A stretch of DNA of 64,000 nt from Pelagibacteraceae bacterium (GTDB lineage Bacteria > Pseudomonadota > Alphaproteobacteria > HIMB59 > GCA-002718135), in contig PBDW01000007.1 in the NCBI GenBank assembly GCA_002717485.1, forward strand, positions 1 to 64,000. The letters are read 5' to 3'. Within the stretch, counting starts at the first letter, position 1. Each line of letters begins with the position of its first letter. The translations under genes were made by a program, and so were the position numbers. Below, piece by piece: positions 7,445-16,768 of the stretch. Below the pieces are notes generated by a model, which saw only the letters and a program-made list of their open reading frames with translations, was not told the DNA's origin and ran no database searches.

Positions 7445-8506
7445 ATGAAAGAAGATTTTTTAATTAAAACAAAAAAGTGTTTTTGGGGAGATAATTCTTG
7501 CCCATCAGAGAAAAAAGATAAGGAGCTAAAAATTGTCTCTAATACAAACTTTTATGTTGATGCAATTTCTAATGACTTGAACATCAATATAAATAGGCTC
7601 AATAACAAATCAAAGATTTTACAATGTAAAAAGTGTTTTACTACTTATAATAATATTTGGTTTAATAAAATTACAGCCAATAAAATCTACTCAACAATAT
7701 ACGGCCAGCATCATTATGGATGGACAAATTATTATAATTTTATAAATAAAAATATAAAGCCTAACCATGGTAATTTATTTAAAAAATTATTTAAAAAAAA
7801 TAAAAAAATAACTTATGGAGAATTTAATTGCCCTTTTTCAGGATTATTTTTTGATATTTTTGATTCAAAATTCAATAATACAGTTCTTTTTAGAAAGAAT
7901 TTAAACAGGCATATTAATGAATACATTGCTGGAAGACAACTTGCTGGTTTAAATAAAATAGGTGAAGCTCACAATAGGAAAAGCAGTTTAGCTTTAAAAA
8001 GAATCAATAAATTGAAAAATAATAATCAAAATAGTAATTATCAAGAATTTAAAAAATATTTGGTTACTGATTTTTCTTCAATGTGTTGGGGGCAGAATTG
8101 CATAAGTAAATCAGTCAATTGCAAGTCAAAAGGCCAGGTTTTATTTGAATATGATGTAATAAATATTAATGAAGAGGTGAAATATGATATCAATTTTGAT
8201 GTGTTTGGTATTTTTATGACCCTAGATCACACATTTAAACCTGATACAATCTTAAATTATGCTTTAAAAAATTCAAAGTTGGTAGTTGTACATGCTCATA
8301 CAAATTTAAATATTACTAAACAACATCTTTTTTCAATAACAAAGAATTTCATTAATTACCTTAAATCAAAAAAAATATACGTTAAAGATATTACATCTAC
8401 AATTAACAAAGATATAAGTGCCAATAAGGGTAAAGATTATTTGGATAATCAAATATATTTTATTTGTTCTAGAAATCAAAATTATATAAATAAGATAAAT
8501 AATTAA
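7445..8506 (+). CDS. Unknown protein with four N-terminal cysteines, possibly a distant methyltransferase
   Basis: 353 residues, not recognised with confidence. Cys12, Cys19, Cys61 and Cys64 (the last two as CKKC) could bind zinc. The following IYGQHHYGWTNYYNF stretch recalls the region after the zinc ribbon in sugar methyltransferases such as the gene at 37897, but a clear SAM-binding GxGxG motif is missing. The C-terminal third has alternating hydrophobic and basic stretches like a Rossmann fold. The first 30 codons and the middle are very Lys/Asn-rich. It sits between the ligase and a fused glycosyltransferase, so a role in glycan synthesis is likely but unspecified. Confidence 0.6.
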   Translation: MKEDFLIKTKKCFWGDNSCPSEKKDKELKIVSNTNFYVDAISNDLNININRLNNKSKILQCKKCFTTYNNIWFNKITANKIYSTIYGQHHYGWTNYYNFINKNIKPNHGNLFKKLFKKNKKITYGEFNCPFSGLFFDIFDSKFNNTVLFRKNLNRHINEYIAGRQLAGLNKIGEAHNRKSSLALKRINKLKNNNQNSNYQEFKKYLVTDFSSMCWGQNCISKSVNCKSKGQVLFEYDVININEEVKYDINFDVFGIFMTLDHTFKPDTILNYALKNSKLVVVHAHTNLNITKQHLFSITKNFINYLKSKKIYVKDITSTINKDISANKGKDYLDNQIYFICSRNQNYINKINN

Positions 8507-9760
8507 ATGCTTGCTTCAATAATAATTACTAATTTTAATTATGGAAAATATATATCCAGGTGTTTAAGAAGTTGTCTAGCTCAAAGCTTATCTAGAGATG
8601 AGTATGAAATTATAGTTATTGATGATTGCTCTAATGACGACTCAGATAATATTATAAAAAGTTTTTTAAATGAGAAAAACTTTATCTACATCAGAAATAA
8701 AAAAAACATTGGCGTGGCAGCGGCGGCAAATATTGGAATTCGTAAATCTAAGGGAAAATTTGTAGTAAGGGTTGACTCAGATGACTGGGTCAGTGTGGAA
8801 TTTTTGAAATTTCTTGTTTTTTATTTAGAAGATCATAAATCTGCTTTTTGCGTATCTTGTGACTACAAGTACGTTGATAATAGTGAAAAAATAATTGAAA
8901 GAATCACATATCAAGATAATCCTATATCATGTGGAGTAATGTACAGAAAGGATTTGTTAATTAAATTAGGCATGTATAATGAAGATTTTAAACATAGAGA
9001 AGAAGAAGAATTAAGAGCTAGGCTAGGATCATTATATAAAATTCACAACTTAAATATCGCACTTTATAGATATAGAAAACATCAAACCAATAAAACAAAA
9101 CAAGAGGATATGATGACGCTCTTCAAGCAAAGACTTGACGATGAATATTCTGCCAGAAAAAAAAATTTAAAAAATTATAAAGGTAATAAAAAATTATTTA
9201 ATTATATTGTTGCAGTAATACCTGCTAGATACGGTTCAAAAAGGTTAAAAAATAAAAATATTTTAAATGTCTGGGGAAAACCGATGATACATTGGACAAT
9301 TAAAGCAGCTAAAGAATCTAAATATATTGATGATATTTACGTATCCTCTGAAAGTAAAAAAATCCTTGATCTGGTCAAAGAAATGAATGTTAAAACAATC
9401 AAAAGACCTGATTTTTTAGCTAAAGATGATGTTTATAAGATGGATACAATTGTACATGCTGTAAATAATATCAAAGAAAATAAAAAACCTGATCTTATTA
9501 TTAGCTTGCAAGCAAATTCACCTCAAATTAAAGCGAACGATATCGATAAAGCAATTGAGCATTTGGTAAAATATTCTAGATCTGAAGTTATTTCAGTTGA
9601 CGAATATCTAAATCAAAATGGAGCCATAAGGGTTATGAGATATCCAACAGTATATGAAAAAACATTAAGTACGTATATAGGTTTTGTTGTTACTGACATA
9701 TTAGATATTCATACAAAAAAAGATTTAAATTTAATAAATAAAAAAAATCCACTTCAATAA
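8507..9760 (+). CDS. Fusion of GT2 glycosyltransferase and CMP-sugar cytidylyltransferase
   Basis: 417 residues in two domains. Residues 1 to about 225 are a GT2 glycosyltransferase (SIIITNFNYGKYI, IDDCSNDDSD, metal motif DSDD at 90-93). Residues about 235-417 are a NeuA/SpsF-like cytidylyltransferase with the intact nucleotide-binding motif IPARYGSKRL (238-247) and a typical DI.TKKDL ending. The second domain would activate a sugar acid as a CMP-sugar, and the first could transfer a sugar. Whether both act on the same sugar is unknown. The ATG directly abuts the preceding stop. A second protein of the same architecture lies at 39952. Confidence 0.82.
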   Translation: MLASIIITNFNYGKYISRCLRSCLAQSLSRDEYEIIVIDDCSNDDSDNIIKSFLNEKNFIYIRNKKNIGVAAAANIGIRKSKGKFVVRVDSDDWVSVEFLKFLVFYLEDHKSAFCVSCDYKYVDNSEKIIERITYQDNPISCGVMYRKDLLIKLGMYNEDFKHREEEELRARLGSLYKIHNLNIALYRYRKHQTNKTKQEDMMTLFKQRLDDEYSARKKNLKNYKGNKKLFNYIVAVIPARYGSKRLKNKNILNVWGKPMIHWTIKAAKESKYIDDIYVSSESKKILDLVKEMNVKTIKRPDFLAKDDVYKMDTIVHAVNNIKENKKPDLIISLQANSPQIKANDIDKAIEHLVKYSRSEVISVDEYLNQNGAIRVMRYPTVYEKTLSTYIGFVVTDILDIHTKKDLNLINKKNPLQ

Positions 9761-9786
9761 ATAATACTAATTTAAATCAGTTAATA

Positions 9787-10647
9787 ATGAAGATAAAAGA
9801 AAATAAAATTGAATCATGGGATTTAGTTATTAAATCTAAATCAGGATGGTTCAACTTAAATCTAAAAGAGATATATCTTTACAGAGATCTTATATATTTA
9901 CTAATTAAAAGAGATTTTACTACTTTTTATAAACAAACAATTTTAGGTCCATTATGGTACGTAATACAACCTTTAGTAAATACTTTAGTTTTTACTGTTA
10001 TTTTTGGAAAAGTAGCACAAATATCAACTGACGGAACTCCGCCCTTTATTTTTTATATGGCAGGAACAGTTGCTTGGGGATACTTTGCAACCTGTCTTAC
10101 TCTAACTAGCAATACATTTGTTACTAATGCATCTATATTTGGAAGAGTATATTTTCCTCGAATTACCGTACCAATATCACAGGTTGTAATAAGTCTTTTT
10201 CAATTTTTAATTCAATTTATTATTTTTCTTTGTTTTTTATTTTATTTTTTATTTAAAGGCGCGGATATTCAATTAAATAACTTAGTTCTAATACTTCCTT
10301 TAATACTTTTACAAATGGCAATCCTAGGATTGGGAGTAGGAATATTAATTTCATCTCTGACCGCAAAATATAGAGATTTGACTTTTGCTATGACTTTTGG
10401 CGTTCAACTTTGGATGTTTGCAACTCCAGTTGTTTATCCGCTGAGTATAGTACCCCAAGAATATAGAATGTTAGCAGCATTAAACCCTATGACATCAATT
10501 ATTGAATTATTTCGCAAATCATTTTTAGGCACTAGTAGTATAGAAATTGTTCATATAATAATTAGTATTATTATAACGGTCATATTGTTTGTTATCGGCT
10601 TGATTTTATTTTCAAGAATTGAAAAAGATTTTATGGATACTGTCTAA
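9787..10647 (+). CDS. wzm: Polysaccharide ABC exporter, permease subunit
   Basis: 286 residues with six hydrophobic helices (from about 52 to 280) of the ABC-2 polysaccharide exporter type. It contains the family's LGPLWYVIQP motif after the first amphipathic region and the ATPVVYPLSIVP and LNPMTSIIELFR segments near the C-terminus. Together with the ATPase encoded 11 bases downstream it would move a lipid-linked polysaccharide across the inner membrane. Confidence 0.93.
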   Translation: MKIKENKIESWDLVIKSKSGWFNLNLKEIYLYRDLIYLLIKRDFTTFYKQTILGPLWYVIQPLVNTLVFTVIFGKVAQISTDGTPPFIFYMAGTVAWGYFATCLTLTSNTFVTNASIFGRVYFPRITVPISQVVISLFQFLIQFIIFLCFLFYFLFKGADIQLNNLVLILPLILLQMAILGLGVGILISSLTAKYRDLTFAMTFGVQLWMFATPVVYPLSIVPQEYRMLAALNPMTSIIELFRKSFLGTSSIEIVHIIISIIITVILFVIGLILFSRIEKDFMDTV

Positions 10648-10658
10648 CCATTAGATTT

Positions 10659-11984
10659 ATGACTATTGCAATAGAAATAGAAAGTCTCGTAAAAAGATAC
10701 AGATTAGGTGTTATAGGTCACGGCACTCTTTATAGAGATCTTCAAAGTTGGTGGGCCAATCTTAGAAATAAAGAAGATCCAAACAGCAAAATAGATTCAA
10801 TAGAAAATGATCAAGAGCATATTTTGGCTTTAAAAAATATTAATCTAAAAATAAACGAAGGAGAAATAATCGGTATAATTGGAGCAAATGGTGCTGGAAA
10901 ATCAACATTATTAAAGATTTTATCTCGTGTAACCACTCCTTCTTCCGGCTTAATAAAGATAAAGGGAAGAATGGCAAGTTTGTTAGAGGTTGGTACGGGA
11001 TTTCATCCTGAACTTACTGGTAGAGAAAACATATATCTCAATGCTGCAATTAACGGGATGAACAGAAAGCAAGTTTCTAAAAAACTCGATGAAATTGTAG
11101 ACTTTGCTGGTGTAAAGAAATTTCTTGATACTCCGGTAAAAAGATACTCTTCTGGTATGTATGTAAGACTTGCATTTGCAGTAGCTGCCCATTTGGAACC
11201 TGATATCCTAGTTGTTGATGAAGTTCTGGCTGTTGGCGATGCAGAATTTCAGAAAAAAGCTCTAAATAAAATGAAATCAGTAAGTCAACAAAAAGACCGC
11301 ACAGTTTTATTTGTAAGCCACAACATGGAAAGTATTAGGAGCTTATGCAATAGAGCAATATTAATAGACAAGGGAAAGATAATATCAGATGGTAAGCCGG
11401 AACAAGTTATAGAGACATATATAGCTAATAACTTAAAAAACACTAAATTACATCATATATGGAAAGATAAAAACACATCACCTGGTAATGATATTGTTAG
11501 GCTTCAATCAGTTAGAGTTTTCCAGTCTGAAGCTAGTAAAGAATTATTGAATATAGATGTTTCAAAGGAAATAAATATTGAGATCTATTATTGGATGTTA
11601 AAAGATGGGCAAAGAATTCTTCCAAGAATATGGGTAAACAATAGTTTTGACATAGCAGTTTTTGAATCCTGCAATGTTTCTCCTATGTCAAAAAATGATG
11701 ACCCGTTATTTGCCAAACATCTTGAATCTGGTTTGTATAGGACAAAATGTACAATACCTAAATATATATTAAATACTGGAAACTACCTGGTTTCAATAAT
11801 TATTTCAAAATATCCTTTTGAAAGAGGAGGGGGATATCTTGTATTTGAAAAGAATCTTATTTCACTCAATTGCATTGACAATAGTGATCTTAGTAATTTT
11901 GGTTATTATGATCGTTTAAGAGGAAATATCAGACCACAATTACTATGGGAAACAAGTAAACAAAAAATACAATCTGATTTATGA
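10659..11984 (+). CDS. wzt: Polysaccharide ABC exporter, ATP-binding subunit with Wzt_C domain
   Basis: 441 residues. The ATPase domain has Walker A GANGAGKST (75-83), the signature YSSGM (163-167) and Walker B ILVVDE with Asp187/Glu188. The roughly 165-residue C-terminal extension (about 275-441) is the beta-rich Wzt_C type, which in known exporters recognises the finished, end-modified glycan chain. That suggests the exported polymer carries a terminal mark, perhaps one of the methyl or other modifications encoded in this island. The stop overlaps the hddA start by ATGA. Confidence 0.93.
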   Translation: MTIAIEIESLVKRYRLGVIGHGTLYRDLQSWWANLRNKEDPNSKIDSIENDQEHILALKNINLKINEGEIIGIIGANGAGKSTLLKILSRVTTPSSGLIKIKGRMASLLEVGTGFHPELTGRENIYLNAAINGMNRKQVSKKLDEIVDFAGVKKFLDTPVKRYSSGMYVRLAFAVAAHLEPDILVVDEVLAVGDAEFQKKALNKMKSVSQQKDRTVLFVSHNMESIRSLCNRAILIDKGKIISDGKPEQVIETYIANNLKNTKLHHIWKDKNTSPGNDIVRLQSVRVFQSEASKELLNIDVSKEINIEIYYWMLKDGQRILPRIWVNNSFDIAVFESCNVSPMSKNDDPLFAKHLESGLYRTKCTIPKYILNTGNYLVSIIISKYPFERGGGYLVFEKNLISLNCIDNSDLSNFGYYDRLRGNIRPQLLWETSKQKIQSDL

Positions 11985-12991
11985 AAAATAAAATTTCAAT
12001 AGATAAATTTAATTATAAATTTATTATATCAAAGACTCCATACAGAATCTCACTTGGAGGAGGAGGCACTGATTTGCCTTTTTACTCTGATTTAAGAGGA
12101 GGCGAGCTTATTACGGGTGCTATTAATCAATATTGTTTAGTATTACTAGCAAAAAGGCCCTTGGATAAAAAAATTATGGTTCAAACCACAGAAACACAAA
12201 TTACAGATAGTTTAAACGAAGTAGAAAATTTTATTGTTAGGGAGACTTTAAGGTATTTTAGAATAAATAACTCTATTCATGTTTCATCATTCACAACTAT
12301 ACCGACTGGAATAGGATTGGGCACATCCAGCACCTTTATTGTAGGAATTATTAAATGCATTTCTGATCTAATAAATAAGAAATATGATAAAATGAAAATA
12401 GCTAAACTAGCACACATAATAGAAAGAAAGATTCTTCAAATAGATGGAGGCATTCAGGATCAATACATATCTTCACTAGGCGGAATTCAGTTATTGAAAG
12501 TAAGTAAAAAAGGGACAGTAACCGCAAAAGAAATAAGGATTAAAAAAAATATTCTTAAAGATCTTCAAAGACATCTAGTATTAGTATATTCGGGTCAACG
12601 GAGAGAATCTAAGACAATTATAAAAGCCCAGAAGCATAATTTAAATTCTAATATAAAAATATATGATCAGATAAAAGAAATAGGAAAGAATTCAAAAAAA
12701 CTGCTTATCAATGGCGATATAGATGGCTTAGGAAAGCTTATGGATGATCACTGGAAATTAAAGTTAAAATTAGCCAATGAGATTTCTGACAGAAATTTGA
12801 ATAATACATATGGACAATTAAAAAAATTAGGATCGCCAGGAGGAAAAATTATTGGAGCGGGCGGCGGCGGCTTTTTTATGATGGCAGTTCCTCACAATGT
12901 TGAAAAGTACATTTCAAATGTAAAAAAATTAGGATTTAGATATATGTTATGGAAATTTGATTTTGATGGAAGTTCTATTATAAAACACTAA
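11981..12991 (+). CDS. hddA: D-glycero-D-manno-heptose 7-phosphate kinase-like GHMP kinase
   Basis: 336-residue GHMP kinase. Motif 1 is RISLGGGGTDLPFY (Gly26-29), motif 2 GIGLGTSSTF (about 109-118), then GGIQDQY, and motif 3 GAGGGGFF near residue 293. This pattern is that of HddA, which phosphorylates heptose 7-phosphate at C1 on the way to GDP-heptose. Other pathway candidates lie at 23488 (gmhA) and 22297 (gmhB), and a possible nucleotidyltransferase at 61546. L-fucokinase-like activity is an alternative because the families are close. It overlaps wzt by 4 bases. Confidence 0.83.
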   Translation: MKNKISIDKFNYKFIISKTPYRISLGGGGTDLPFYSDLRGGELITGAINQYCLVLLAKRPLDKKIMVQTTETQITDSLNEVENFIVRETLRYFRINNSIHVSSFTTIPTGIGLGTSSTFIVGIIKCISDLINKKYDKMKIAKLAHIIERKILQIDGGIQDQYISSLGGIQLLKVSKKGTVTAKEIRIKKNILKDLQRHLVLVYSGQRRESKTIIKAQKHNLNSNIKIYDQIKEIGKNSKKLLINGDIDGLGKLMDDHWKLKLKLANEISDRNLNNTYGQLKKLGSPGGKIIGAGGGGFFMMAVPHNVEKYISNVKKLGFRYMLWKFDFDGSSIIKH

Positions 12992-13028
12992 CATTTCTTA
13001 GGATTGATTAAATAATTAAAACAATTAA

Positions 13029-14144
13029 ATGAATAATATGAAAGTTCCTTGGTTTGAATTATATATAGATGAAAAAGAAACTCAGGCAGTTTTAAATACT
13101 GTTAAATCTGGTTGGCTTGGGATCGGTCCACAGGTAAAAGATTTTGAAAATAAAATTGCTGAATATATTGGTGTTAAATATGCAGTAGCCACTAGCTCTG
13201 GAACTGCAGCGTTAGATATTGCTTTGAAAATACTTGATATCAAGCCAGGTGACGAAGTTATTGTCCCTGGATTACCTTACATTGCAACAGTAAATTGTGT
13301 TTTGTTTCAAGGCGCTACTCCAGTTTTCGCAGATATTGATCCAATTCATTTTGGAGTAGATCCAGACTCGGTGGAAGAATTGATTACAAAAAAAACTAAA
13401 TGCGTTATTCCCATTAGTTATGGTGGTCATAGTGTTGATTGGGATAAATTAAAGGATGTCACTAATAAAAAAAATATAAAAATTGTGGAAGATGGAGCTG
13501 CCTCATTTGGTGCAGAATATAAAAATAAAAAATTATGCTCTTTTGGAGATTTGTCTATAACAAGTTTCCACGTAGCTAAAACCTTCACAACTGTTGAAGG
13601 TGGTATGCTTTTTACTAATAATGAAGAATATGCAAAAAAAGCTAGAATGATTAGGTCTCACGGTGAAGATAAGGAAAAAAAATATTGGCATCCGTATTTA
13701 GGTCATAATTATAGGATGACTGACTTAAATGCCTCAATTGGTCTCGTACAATTTTCAAGAATAAATGACTTATTATCAAAAAGAAGAGAACTTGCTGCTT
13801 ATTATTCAAAAAAACTTCAGAATATAAGAGGCATACAAGTACCTACAGAAAATATAAACACAAAACATTCATGGTTTATTTATCCAATATTAGTTGAAAA
13901 TAGGGATAAATTTAAAAACTTATTAGAAAAAAAAGGTGTTGGCACAAATGTTTCATGGCCATACCCCGGTTATCAACAGCCGCATTTAAAAAAATTTAAA
14001 AAGAAAGACCTTCACGTTACCGAGAAAGTGGCCTCTTCCATAATTGGCCTTCCTATGTTTTATAAATTAAAGGTACATATGCAAGACTACGTGATTGAAA
14101 AAATTCAAGAGGCACTAGAGGAGCTTGGCACAAATACTAAATAA
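13029..14144 (+). CDS. DegT/DnrJ/EryC1/StrS family PLP-dependent sugar aminotransferase
   Basis: 371 residues, full length for the family. PLP would form a Schiff base with Lys184 (FHVAKTFTT followed by EGGML), and Asp155 in VEDGAASFGA would hold the pyridine nitrogen. These enzymes add an amino group to a 3-keto or 4-keto nucleotide sugar. A second Met at codon 4 is an equally good start. It abuts a reductase/epimerase of the RMD type (14145), so the pair may build an amino-deoxy sugar. The exact sugar cannot be told from sequence. Confidence 0.88.
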   Translation: MNNMKVPWFELYIDEKETQAVLNTVKSGWLGIGPQVKDFENKIAEYIGVKYAVATSSGTAALDIALKILDIKPGDEVIVPGLPYIATVNCVLFQGATPVFADIDPIHFGVDPDSVEELITKKTKCVIPISYGGHSVDWDKLKDVTNKKNIKIVEDGAASFGAEYKNKKLCSFGDLSITSFHVAKTFTTVEGGMLFTNNEEYAKKARMIRSHGEDKEKKYWHPYLGHNYRMTDLNASIGLVQFSRINDLLSKRRELAAYYSKKLQNIRGIQVPTENINTKHSWFIYPILVENRDKFKNLLEKKGVGTNVSWPYPGYQQPHLKKFKKKDLHVTEKVASSIIGLPMFYKLKVHMQDYVIEKIQEALEELGTNTK

Positions 14145-15101
14145 ATGAATAAAATCTTAATAACTGGCATTGACGGTTTTGTTGGAAATTATTTTGCTAA
14201 ATTTTTATTAAAATCTAATAAGGACAAAATATTTGGAACCGGGCTATCATTTGTCAATTCAGCTGCATATAAAGATTTGTCAAGATTAACTACAACGGGT
14301 ACAGTTGATCTAACAAATAAACAAGATACATATGATTTTTTAAAATCTTGTAAGCCTGACTTAATTATTCATTTGGCTGCCCAATCTTCAATTCCTATTT
14401 CTTGGGAAAATCCATTTAGAACGATTAATATAAATATGATGAGCACTTACAATTTACTTGAAAGTATTTGTGAATTAAATCTGATGCCAAAAAAGGTACT
14501 TGTAATTAGTGCTGCAGCAGCTTACGGACATGTAAAAAAAAATGGAGAATTAATTACTGAAAAAGATGAATTTTCGCCAGACAACCCATATGCTGTAAGC
14601 AAAGTTGGTAGTGAAATGATCGCAAATCAATTTATGGTTAAGCATAAATTAAATATAAATATAGCAAGACCATTTACACACATTGGACCAGGGCAGTCTG
14701 ATAAATTTGTTTGTTCAGAATTCGCAAAGACAATATCTTTAATTGAAAAAGGGTCTATAAAAAATAATTTAAGTGTAGGAAATTTAGAAATACGAAGAGA
14801 TTTCCTCGATGTTCGAGATGTTGTATTTGCTTATGATTTAATAATTAATAAATCTAAGCCTGGTGAAATTTTCAATGTATGTTCTGGTAGAGGAACTTCG
14901 ATTAAGAGTATTCTAGATAGTTTATTAGGACAATCAAATAAAAATATCAATATTGAAATTGATAGAAGTAAATTTAGAGAGAATGAAGCAAAATGTATTG
15001 TTGGAGACAATTCCAAAATTGTTAATATGTTAAAATGGAATCCAAGATTTAATATTAATCAATCTCTTTTGGATATTTTAAATTATTGGAGAGAAAACTA
15101 A
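14145..15101 (+). CDS. NAD(P)-dependent nucleotide-sugar epimerase/reductase, RMD-like
   Basis: 318-residue extended SDR with TGIDGFVG (7-14) and the catalytic pair Tyr149/Lys153 (PYAVSK). HLAAQSSIPISWENP and RPFTHIGPGQ resemble GDP-4-keto-6-deoxy-D-mannose reductase (RMD) and GDP-mannose 4,6-dehydratase relatives. With a kinase of the HddA type just upstream, a GDP-heptose derivative is a possible substrate, but this is speculative. It directly follows the aminotransferase stop. Confidence 0.82.
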   Translation: MNKILITGIDGFVGNYFAKFLLKSNKDKIFGTGLSFVNSAAYKDLSRLTTTGTVDLTNKQDTYDFLKSCKPDLIIHLAAQSSIPISWENPFRTININMMSTYNLLESICELNLMPKKVLVISAAAAYGHVKKNGELITEKDEFSPDNPYAVSKVGSEMIANQFMVKHKLNINIARPFTHIGPGQSDKFVCSEFAKTISLIEKGSIKNNLSVGNLEIRRDFLDVRDVVFAYDLIINKSKPGEIFNVCSGRGTSIKSILDSLLGQSNKNINIEIDRSKFRENEAKCIVGDNSKIVNMLKWNPRFNINQSLLDILNYWREN

Positions 15102-15122
15102 CATAAGTAATCGATAATTTTT

Positions 15123-15986
15123 ATGAATTATAATAACAAATATATTTCAACTACCGTGTTTCCTGACAATACCCCCATACTTTTTTCTTTAAAAAAGCTT
15201 AAGGAATTAGGATTTAATAAAATTGAATTAGGCTCAACACATCCTTATGAAGATAATATTTTGGAAAAATTAAAAAAAACCGATTTTGATTTTCTTGTTC
15301 ATAACTTTTTTCCGACTCCAAAAGATAGTAGTCAAATCATAAATATAAGTTCTAGTGATAAAAAAATCAGAACTAATTCTATAAAACATATAATAGATAG
15401 AATAAATTTTTCAAAAAATATTGATTCTAAATTATATACTTTTCATGCCGGTTATTTATCCCATCCTTTGTCAAAAAATGCTAATAATAAAAATTGGGAT
15501 TTTGTATACAATTCTTCTAAAAATTCTAAGATTTCATATGAAGAAGCCTTTAATAACATGATTGATTCTGTTAAAAAATTCATAACAGTATCAGAAAGAC
15601 TTAAGCAGCCAATAGCATTGGAATCTTGCGGAAGTTATAATAATAAAGATATGCTCTTAATGCAAAAATTGCCTGAGTTTGAAAGGTTGTTTAAAGAAAT
15701 TGATAGCAAGTACTTGGGTTTAAATATCAATTTGGGCCATCTCAATCTTGCCTCTCACGCATTTAATTTTAATAAGTTTGAATTTATAGAGGGAATAAAG
15801 GATAAAATCTTCGCTTTTGAGATTAGTCATAACAATAAATTAGAAGATGAACATAAACTACTAGAGCAGGACGAGTGGTATTTTAAAATTATTAAGGATA
15901 ATAAATTCAGAGATATACCTATGATTTTTGAAGGAAGAAATACCCCACTTGTTAATATTAAAACCTTATGGGAATTTCAACAATGA
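15123..15986 (+). CDS. TIM-barrel sugar-phosphate isomerase/epimerase-like protein
   Basis: 287 residues of the AP-endonuclease-2/xylose-isomerase-like fold. Candidate metal ligands appear in the usual order: HAGY (about residue 104), ALESCG, NINLGHLNL and an EISHN segment. It is a cytosolic enzyme expected to epimerise or isomerise a sugar or sugar acid; the substrate is unknown. A second, clearly different member is encoded at 18348, suggesting that two isomerisation steps belong to the same pathway. Its last bases overlap the next gene by ATGA. Confidence 0.72.
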   Translation: MNYNNKYISTTVFPDNTPILFSLKKLKELGFNKIELGSTHPYEDNILEKLKKTDFDFLVHNFFPTPKDSSQIINISSSDKKIRTNSIKHIIDRINFSKNIDSKLYTFHAGYLSHPLSKNANNKNWDFVYNSSKNSKISYEEAFNNMIDSVKKFITVSERLKQPIALESCGSYNNKDMLLMQKLPEFERLFKEIDSKYLGLNINLGHLNLASHAFNFNKFEFIEGIKDKIFAFEISHNNKLEDEHKLLEQDEWYFKIIKDNKFRDIPMIFEGRNTPLVNIKTLWEFQQ

Positions 15987-16768
15987 TTAAAAAAATATCA
16001 AGAAAACGAAATATTGAAAAAAATATTTTTTCATTAAAAAATAAAGTTGCTATTGTTACTGGTGCTAGCAGAGGGTTAGGTAAAGCCATAGCGCTTGGAT
16101 TTCTGGATTCTGGAGCAAAAGTAGTTTTGGCTTCAAGAGATATAGAAAAAAATAAAAAATATTATGGAAAAAACTCATTATTAATTAATACAGATGTAAC
16201 TAAGAATGAAGATTTAATGAATCTTATTAATCAGACAATGTCTAAGTTTAAAAAGATTGATATTCTTGTAAATTGTGCAGGATTTACAAAAGGTAAAATC
16301 AGTCAAAATTATTCTGAAACAGATTGGAAGCAAACTATGGATACAAATTTAAATTCTATTTTTCAATTATGTAAGATTGTCGGCACAAAAATGATTAAGT
16401 TAAAAAATGGTGGATCAATTATCAATATTACAAGTATAGCGTCGGTTTTGGCTTCTCCTAAAAATCCAGCATATAATGCATCAAAAGGTGGATTAAGCTT
16501 GTTGACAAAAGCATTAGCAGCCGACTGGGCTAAGCATAATATTAGAGTAAATAATCTAGGACCAGGTTATTTTAATACTGAATTAAATAAAAATAGTTGG
16601 AATAATCAAAGAAAAAGAAAGATACGATCTAATCGGACTTTGATGAAAAGATGGGGAGAGCCAAATGAAATTATCGGTCCAGCAATATTCTTAGCGTCAA
16701 ATGCTTCAAGTTATGTAACTGGACAGGATATATATGTTGATGGCGGCTTTTTAATTAAATCATTATGA
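15983..16768 (+). CDS. Short-chain dehydrogenase/reductase
   Basis: 261 residues. It has a classical SDR core with NAD(P)-binding TGASRGLG (26-33), the NCAG segment, SITSIAS-like catalytic Ser region and Tyr164/Lys168 (YNASK), ending in the usual GQDIYVDGGF. The frame is open from 15968, but ATG 15983, overlapping the previous stop by ATGA, fits the spacing habit of the locus. It begins a run of three SDR genes. The substrate is not evident; the surroundings suggest a sugar or sugar-acid intermediate. Confidence 0.83.
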   Translation: MIKKISRKRNIEKNIFSLKNKVAIVTGASRGLGKAIALGFLDSGAKVVLASRDIEKNKKYYGKNSLLINTDVTKNEDLMNLINQTMSKFKKIDILVNCAGFTKGKISQNYSETDWKQTMDTNLNSIFQLCKIVGTKMIKLKNGGSIINITSIASVLASPKNPAYNASKGGLSLLTKALAADWAKHNIRVNNLGPGYFNTELNKNSWNNQRKRKIRSNRTLMKRWGEPNEIIGPAIFLASNASSYVTGQDIYVDGGFLIKSL

